Below, one piece after another: positions 57,551 through 64,000 of a stretch of 64,000 bases of DNA. The position numbers and the translations under genes were made by a program. The notes beneath the pieces are model-generated. The model was not told the DNA's origin. It did no database searches and saw nothing but the letters and a program-made list of their open reading frames with translations. Numbering within the stretch: position 1 is the first letter of the stretch; the number at the start of each line of letters is the position of its first letter. This DNA comes from Anas platyrhynchos (Eukaryota > Chordata > Aves > Anseriformes > Anatidae): assembly GCF_047663525.1 (NCBI RefSeq), contig NC_092589.1:60073501-60137500 (forward strand). Direction: 5' to 3'.

Positions 57551-58276
57551 CTAGGCAGGACAGGCACTGCTGAGTTTCATGCTGGAAACATGCTTGCCTG
57601 GGGACTTTTTAAAACTTTTTCTTTCAAAATTCACAGGAAATGAGACAAAATCTAACAAATAAACAAGCAACAAAAAAACAAAACCCCAAGAGATTCTGCT
57701 AGGCTCTGTATGTGGAAGCAGCAAAGAGATTTCAAGAGGTTTTTCCACGCATCCTATAGACACTGGGCTGTATTTTAGGTCATGCTGGGGGAAGTCATGG
57801 AAGTTGAGCTGAGCCATGCATGGTTGCCATGTGGAGCTGCCCCTGTCCTCCAGCAGCAGGAGGTATATTAGCTTTGACCTGGTGCCAGTGTGTCCTGCTG
57901 CACTGGCTCCCAGGACACAGGGGCAGTGCTGGGGCTTGCTGGCATAGAGAGTACAGGAAAAGAAATGGGAATAAATCAGAAGATGGAAATAACTAATTAA
58001 ATGCATGAAAAAGAAATACGTGATGAGCAGACTCATCCACTCCTGGCATTGTTCAAGAGTCCTTGGCTTGCTCTCTTGCCTTGCCCCATCTCCCCTACCC
58101 CACAGCAGGCCCAGCCCCAGCAGGTAACAAGGAGGGAAAATGGCTCCCCACAGAAACATCTCAGCCCTGGTGGCTGTGGTGGCCTCCTCTGTGGGCATGG
58201 CAGCGTAGGTTCCACAGGCAGCGTGGTGGGGAGGAACAAGTGTCACAAGACAGAGGGGAAGGCCATCTCCTGCCAT
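57551..58276 (-). other. Unrecognised 241-codon open frame
   Basis: The second-longest open frame in the window, in DNA of moderate G+C. The putative protein is hydrophobic in patches (an ITYFFFMHLISYFHLLIY-like segment, and an FVFLLLVYLLDF segment near the C-terminus) and has no domain I recognise. No promoter, poly(A) signal or splice structure clearly goes with it. It may be fortuitous or a relic of an old element. I list it because of its length, not because it looks like a gene. Confidence 0.15.
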
Positions 58277-58600
58277 GCTTTACCATAGCAGCTGTAGCTG
58301 TGCCACCAGGATAGTGCCTGCCAGCCAAACCCAGGAGTCAGCTTGTGTGGTTCTTCTTGGCAATTAATTCTTTTTAAAGAGGCAAATCTATAATCTCTTA
58401 TAGTTATGAATAGGAAATGCCCTCTTTGCAAATGTCCGTGTAAAAGCACCATTTACACTCTTCTCAGGTGAAGTGTCCAGAGAGAAAATTTCCTCTTCCG
58501 ACCTACCAGACCCAAACCATTTGGAGAAAAATAGTCCTGAGGTGTCCTCGGTCCTGGGAGTTGCAACCCGGAGGCACTGCAGCTGAGAAGGACAGGGAAA

Positions 58601-59616
58601 TAGAATCATAGAATCGTTAAGGTTGGGAAAAAACTCTGAGATCATTTAATCTACGATCCACATACCACCAATATTGCCCTCTAAACCGTGTCCCCAAGTA
58701 CCACATCCACCCTTTCCTTCAACACCCCCAGGTACGGTGATGCCACCACTTTCATGGGCAACCCGTCCCAATGCCTGACTGCTCTTTCTGAGAAGAAATG
58801 TCTCCTCATTTCCAAACTAAACCTCTCCTGCCACAACTTGAGGCCATTCCCTCTAGTCCTACCACTAGTTACCTGTGAGAAGAGGCCAACCCCCAGCTCC
58901 CAACACCTTTCTTTCAGGTAGCTGTAGAGAGCAATGAGGTGTCCCCTGAGCCTCCTCCTCTCCAGACTAAACAACCCCAGTTCTCTCAGTTGTTCCCCAT
59001 CGGACTTGTGTTCCAGGCCCTGCACCAGCTTCATAGTCCTTCTCTGGACTCACTCGAGCACCTTGATGTCCTTCTTGTAGTGAGGGCCCCAAAGCTGAAC
59101 ACAGCACTCGAGGTGCGGCCTCACCAGAGCAGAGTACAGGGGGATGATCACCTCCCTGCTCCTGCAGCCAGGATGCTGTTGGCCTTATTGGCCACCTGGG
59201 CACACTGCTGGCTCATGTTCATCAACCAACACTTCCAGGTCCTTTTCCTCTGCACAGCTTTCCAGCCACCTTGCCCCAATCCTGTAGTGCTGTAGGGTTT
59301 TTGTGACCAAAGTGTAGGACCCAGCACTTAGCTATGTTGAACCTCACCCCATTGGCCTCTGCCCATCAATCCAACCTGTCCAGGTCCCTCTGCAGGACCT
59401 TCCTAACCTTCGGCAGATTGGCACTTCTCCCCAGTTTGGTGTCATTTGCAAACTTACTGAGGGTGCAGTCAATTCCCTCATCTAAATCGTCAATAAAGGT
59501 ATTAAAAAGGATGAGCCCCAATACCGACCCCTGGGGAACACCACTGGTGACAGGTTGCCAGCTGGATTTCACTGCATTACCCACTACTCTCTGGGCCCGG
59601 CCATCCAGCCAGTTTT
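58601..59616 (-). mobile_element. CR1 LINE, reverse-transcriptase and C-terminal part (minus sense)
   Basis: The element's 3' end is at 58601 (TAGAATCATAGAATCGTTAAGG, reverse complement of the terminal repeat and GGTTGG motif). Reading leftward on the minus strand, the ORF2 remains include [21 protein letters not shown], then [13 protein letters not shown] (the catalytic FADD box reads FAND), [11 protein letters not shown], the block [39 protein letters not shown], and TRGNGLKL. There are stops, frame changes and a small deletion before SREVI. It is inactive. It continues, after an interruption, at 60193-60858. Confidence 0.95.
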
Positions 59617-60192
59617 AACCCAGGAGCAGGCCCCTGACCGGAGCTGCAGCCCATGGAGAAGAGACCATGCATGAGCAGGGGGTCTGGGGGGAGCTGCTGC
59701 CTGTGCTACGGAGGCGTGTGGGAGCAGTGTTTGAAGAGTTGCTGCTTGTGGGCAGCCCCCCAGGCTCAGTTCAGGAAGGACGGCATCCATGGGAGGGACT
59801 CCATGGGGAGCAGGGGCAGGGAGTGGGGGAGATGAAGCATCAGGGACTGACTGCAGCCTCCATTCCCTGCTCCCCTGTGCTGCTCAGGGTGGGGGGGGGG
59901 GAGGATACAGAAGAGGGTGGGTGAGGGGAAGGAGTTCTTGTTTTGTTGTTTTGTTTTGTTTTTGTTTGTTTGTTTGTTTTTTAGTTTCTCATTGCTCTAG
60001 CTTGTTAGTAATAGGTAATAAATTTTATTAATCTCCCTATGTTGAGTCAGTTTCATCCATGATGATAATTGTTGTGATCTACCTGTCCTTATCTCAACCC
60101 TATTCCATCATATTTTCTCCCCCTTTCTCTCTGAGCAGGGGGAGTGAGTGGTTGTGGTGGAAGCTCAGCTGCCCAGCCGAGTAAAACCACCA
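59617..60192 (+). mobile_element. 5'-truncated ERV-L-like LTR inside the CR1 (plus sense)
   Basis: Plus-sense LTR with GAGCTGCAGCCCATGGAG-type units, a G-rich stretch (59888-59902), a T/G-rich tract (59939-59983), AATAAA at 60017-60022, TTGAGTCAGTTT (60042-60053), CTGTCCTTATCTCA (60083-60096), GGGGGAGTGAG (60138-60148) and an end reading AAAACCACCA at 60192. The last blocks match the minus-sense LTR at 48256-49128, so the two belong to the same or a close family. The LTR's first part is missing and it abuts the CR1 reverse-transcriptase segment at about 59616. No retroviral coding sequence is present. Confidence 0.8.
60017..60022 (+). promoter_or_regulatory. LTR poly(A) signal AATAAA
   Basis: Canonical hexamer in the R-region position of the LTR, followed by TTTTATTAATCTCCC. 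It could still terminate plus-strand transcription. The equivalent place in the other LTR copy reads AATAAC. Confidence 0.5.
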
Positions 60193-60858
60193 TGCCCTCC
60201 TGACTTCACCAAGAAGAGAGAACTCTACCATTTTGTGGTCGCTCTGCCCAAGACAGCTCCTGACCACCACATCTCTCACGAGTCCTTCTCTGTTTGTGAA
60301 CAGGAAGTCTAGTGGGACACCCGCCTGGTAGGCTCACTTACCAGCTGTGTCAGGATGTCGTCTTCCATACACTCCAGGAACTTCCTAGACTGGTTCTTCT
60401 GGGCTGTATTGTATTGCCAGCATATGTCTAGGAAGCTGAAGTCTCCCATGAAAAAGAGTGCTGATGATAGCATGACTTCTGCCAGCTGTTTGTAGAATGT
60501 CTCGTCTGTCTCTTCATCCTGGTTTGGTGGTCTATAACTGACCCCCAGCAGGATGTCTGGCTTGTTGGTCTTACCCCGATCCTTACCGATAGGGGCTTGA
60601 CTTTATCATTATGAGCCCTGAGCTCTACAACATCGAAACACCCTCTAATACAGAGAGCCATGCCAATGTCCCTCCTTCGTTGTCAGTCCCTTCTGAAGAG
60701 CTTGTAGCCATCCATTGCAGCACTCCACTTGTGGAAGTCATCCCACCATGTGTCAGTGATGGCAAGTAAGTCATAATTTGCTTGCCACACAAAGCTCCAT
60801 CTCCTTCTGTTTGCTGCACATGCGTTTGTACTGGTGTAGATGACCTTCAGCTGAGCCA
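60193..60858 (-). mobile_element. CR1 LINE, endonuclease part of ORF2 (minus sense)
   Basis: On the minus strand, allowing for frame changes, the remains read TDTWWDDFHKWSAAMDGYKLF, then VSYRPPNQDEETDETFYKQL, the endonuclease box MGDFSFLDICW (canonically GDFN), RKFLECMEDDILTQLVSEPTR, NREGLVRDVVV and HKMVEFSLLGEV. These are in the order expected for the APE-type endonuclease of CR1, directly before the reverse transcriptase. The element stops at about 60858, so it is 5' truncated. The coding sequence breaks off just after GEVRR, where the LTR begins. Confidence 0.93.
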
Positions 60859-63800
60859 TTCAAATATAATAGACAATGCTCTTGAGAAAAAGCGTTCACA
60901 GACTTCCCATGGATTATCTCTTTTTTGCTTATAGCCCTATGTAAATCTCATTACAAATACATGAATTGCTGTTTATAAAATTAATGCTTTCTTCCTGAAA
61001 GTTTTCAGTGACCCAATGGAGGAAGCCCATAACACATTTTTTCTCTCTTATTTAGCATAAGAAAATATTTGTTTTTTTCTTTTTTTTTTTTTTTTTCAAC
61101 TGTGTTTGCAGTTTGTTTAGCCTTTGTACAACATAACAATTGAGTGGAACTACAAATGAAGGCCATCACATTTTTTAGGTTGAGTGTCTGAAGGATCATT
61201 TTCTCTGCTGTGCTGGAACAGCTCAGTAGCAAGAATATGGCAGTGGAGCTTGATGAATTGTGCAGACACGTAGGAGGCGGGAACTTTTTGCATTACCACA
61301 TAATGCCAAAACCTGACGGTTGAACTGTAACCCAGTACACACTGTGTGTCATCCATTTGTTCATTTGACATCTGAGTTGCTTATAGCATGAACACTTCTC
61401 TCCCACATACAGGGATTGAAACTCCACAAAGCTGAGCACCAGATGGCAGAAGATACAGTGGTTTACATATTTTGGATAGAGGGTAGGTAAAAAAAGATTG
61501 CCTGGCAACCTTTTGCTAAGCAAAACTTTGCTAAGGGTTTGACTTTGTTTATTTTTCATGGGGTTTAGATTGGTACACAGACACTACAAAAAGTTAATGA
61601 CATTGAAGAGTTTTTTATACTGTAGGTCATTTTGTGCATGTGTAATGTGATTAGATCTTTTACAATATAATTCCACTTTACAAAAAGAGAACACAAACAT
61701 GTAGAAGGATGAACTTAGGAACACTTTGGATATCTTCTCTAGCCAAATTACACTCACACTGAGGGAAAATCAAAGGTTAGCAAAGCTAAAGGCAATAAAG
61801 AAATTTTTATCATCAAATTAATCTCAGCAGCAGTAAATATCTCCTCTGGAGATAAACAATTCTATAAACATACAGGGAAAAAGTGTTCAGTAAACATCCT
61901 GGTTCTGTATTTAATGTTCCCCTTAAATTATTAATGCAATGGAAAATACTGTTCTTGTGTGATATAAGTAAATAACATCATTTCTTCTTGAAGGCAACTT
62001 ACACCCACAAATCCTACAACAGTTGTTTGAAGAAGAACGAAAATAGCTCATGTCATTTTACGTTAATTAATAGAATAAAACACCTTTTTTATTACAAAAA
62101 AAAAAAAGATTCCATGAATAGCTGACAGTAGTTACTAAAATGGTTGATAAAAGTGATTATATAGACTTTTGTGAGGTATTTGATTCAATATTATACAACG
62201 TTCTGATAGAAAAAATATAGCAATTCTCACTGCCAGAAACAGCACACACATTAAACTGAGAACTGACACCCTGGCAAAATTAATAGATTGGCAATAAGAA
62301 ATCTTTAGCACATGACTTATCTAGTGATTTTCTGCAGAGATCAGTGCCAGATTTTATTTAATTCAACAGTTTCATCTGTGGCCAGGAAGAAAATATTAAG
62401 TCATTGCTGATAAAAAAAAAAAAAGAGAAAGATTGGTAAACTGGTAAAAATGGAGCAGACGGAAGAGTCTGTAAAACAGACAGTGTAAGATAGTTGGGTT
62501 AGCAAACTAGATGCACTGAAACAAATGCATTTTAATACAGACAAATATAAAAGGGGTTTTATATCCTGAAAACAACAAAGAGGGTAGGGGGGCGCAATGG
62601 GCAAATATCTCAATATGTGTTCACTGTTTGTTGCAGGGGTAAAAAGAAATTATGCAGTTCTTGTATGTATAAGTAAGCTAGGAAAAGAGGTGTTTTTGCC
62701 CCTGTATTTCTCATTGCTTAGCCTTTTTTTTTCCATTTTAATAACTTTTTACTGGTACTTCCCACTTTTCACTGAGATCGGAATTTTATCTTTATTAGGA
62801 ACATTTTCCACTGCAAAAAGGGTGTTTATTCATTGATTATGGCAATAAATCACTGCAGAAAATAGATAACAGCTAGCTAGAGAGAAGATGAACTTCTCAC
62901 TTCACTTCCTTGTTCATGCCACAATGGTTTATTCTCATCTCCCTTGATAACTTTGAAAACCTCAGAGTAAACAAATTGGTCATCTATTTCCCCCTCAGTT
63001 TATAACATTAATCATTGTATAAGCTGGATACAAATTCCCTGGTACATCTTGATCTTTATGATTCAAAGAAGCTAAACATGATGATCTGCAGCCAACTGAG
63101 TGAGGCGTGCAGAGAATTGTGGCCCAGTACTTTTTCATGTAGTTTGACAACATTTCAGATCTTTTGCTCAGTTAACAGGAGAAATTGATGATGGAGCCAG
63201 GTAGTCCTTTGATGCAATTCCACCTACTGCAAAGGAAAATCTTCTTTTCCTGAATGCATTATTAATGCAAGCACGGCATATATTGTCCTTGGTAACAATG
63301 CCAAGTATCTTGCAGTTAACACTTACTCCAAACAGCCCTTCTCTGATATTACTGCACTCTGATTTTCTACACTGGGATCACAACACACCTGAGCTGGAAA
63401 TTATTTAGGAATTCAAATACACTTCTGTAACACTGGTAAGCTAACTGTGTAAATGGTAAACAGAGCAGGCTTATGATTTAGCTGATTGCTTAGTGTAGAG
63501 ACACGTATCTTGTTCTACATGTTCATTTTGGGCAAGTTTCATCTTGGTTCCTCTATATCCCATGGAGTACCTGAAAGAAAACAAGATAAAGTTAGTTCAG
63601 AAAAATTCTAGAATCTCTAAAGTTGGGACTCGTCTGATCCCAAAATTACATTGTTGGTGGGGAGCGAGTACATCATCAATACAGATAGAAATATTAAGTA
63701 TAATAATTTAAGTATTGGATCTGTCACCTCAGGATCATATTATAATCATTAATGAGTATAATCTCATAACTATTGAGGTGAGTTAGGTGAGTGTTAGTTC

Positions 63801-64000
63801 TTCTTTCTTAGTTTCTTGCAGAACAAACAGATACATGGAAGATGTGAGAGGTTACTTCCCCCAGCTATGTGAGGCATTTAAATGCCTAACAGCTGGCATC
63901 AGGAGGCATAAATTGCCATACATTATAATGATTTCTGTGGTTTGCCCATCATCAAAATCTGAGTAGTCAGTAAGCTACAAAGTAAAAGGTAATCTGTGCA
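60859..64000. other. Intergenic to window end, no gene recognised
   Basis: AT-rich unique DNA with a T17 run at 61080-61096 and A-runs at about 62096-62107 and 62411-62423. Open frames here are short and show no domain I recognise. No CR1, LTR or exon seen. Confidence 0.6.

Overview
The window looks like bird genomic DNA. It carries CR1 (chicken-repeat-1) LINE fragments, a diverged LTR of a type I associate with bird ERV-L-like retroviruses, spliced vertebrate genes with GT-AG introns, and long AT-rich non-coding stretches. The avian assignment is inferred from repeat content. A crocodilian or turtle would also carry CR1, but the LTR type points to a bird.

The protein-coding content I can support is one tandem pair of PERP-family genes on the + strand. 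The terminal coding exon of the first copy is at 127-362; its other exons lie left of the window. A complete second copy has three coding exons: 9589-9799, 23603-23746 and 24031-24245. It is split by a 13.8 kb first intron and a 284 bp second intron, and encodes 189 residues. The terminal exons of the two copies align without gaps at 48 of 71 residues. Both encode four-helix tetraspan proteins of the PMP22/claudin superfamily; PERP in other vertebrates is a desmosome and p53/p63-linked membrane protein. The upstream copy is closer to mammalian PERP in its last helix, so I give it the symbol. Which copy is the strict orthologue cannot be settled here.

Layout: 1-126 intron end of gene 1; 127-362 its last coding exon; about 363-1140 its likely 3' UTR; 1141-9379 intergenic, with an unexplained two-strand-open patch at 2585-2880 and a possible zinc-finger relic near 5881-6230; 9380-9588 promoter and 5' UTR of gene 2; 9589-24245 gene 2; 24246 to about 24410 its 3' UTR with a well-placed AATAAA. 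From 24.4 to 64 kb I find no coding exon. That stretch holds an outward-facing pair of CR1 3' ends (26797-27306), an isolated GC/CpG-rich island with (GGGGCC)4 and a 15-bp minisatellite (45366-45840), a likely solo LTR with a 5-bp target duplication (48256-49128, minus sense), an ATT microsatellite (51403-51475), and a composite CR1/LTR/CR1 block (58601-60858).

I found no evidence of a bacterial-type operon, CRISPR array, toxin or defence system. The most noteworthy items are the PERP duplication with its divergent fourth helix, the isolated CpG island, and the nested repeat architecture.
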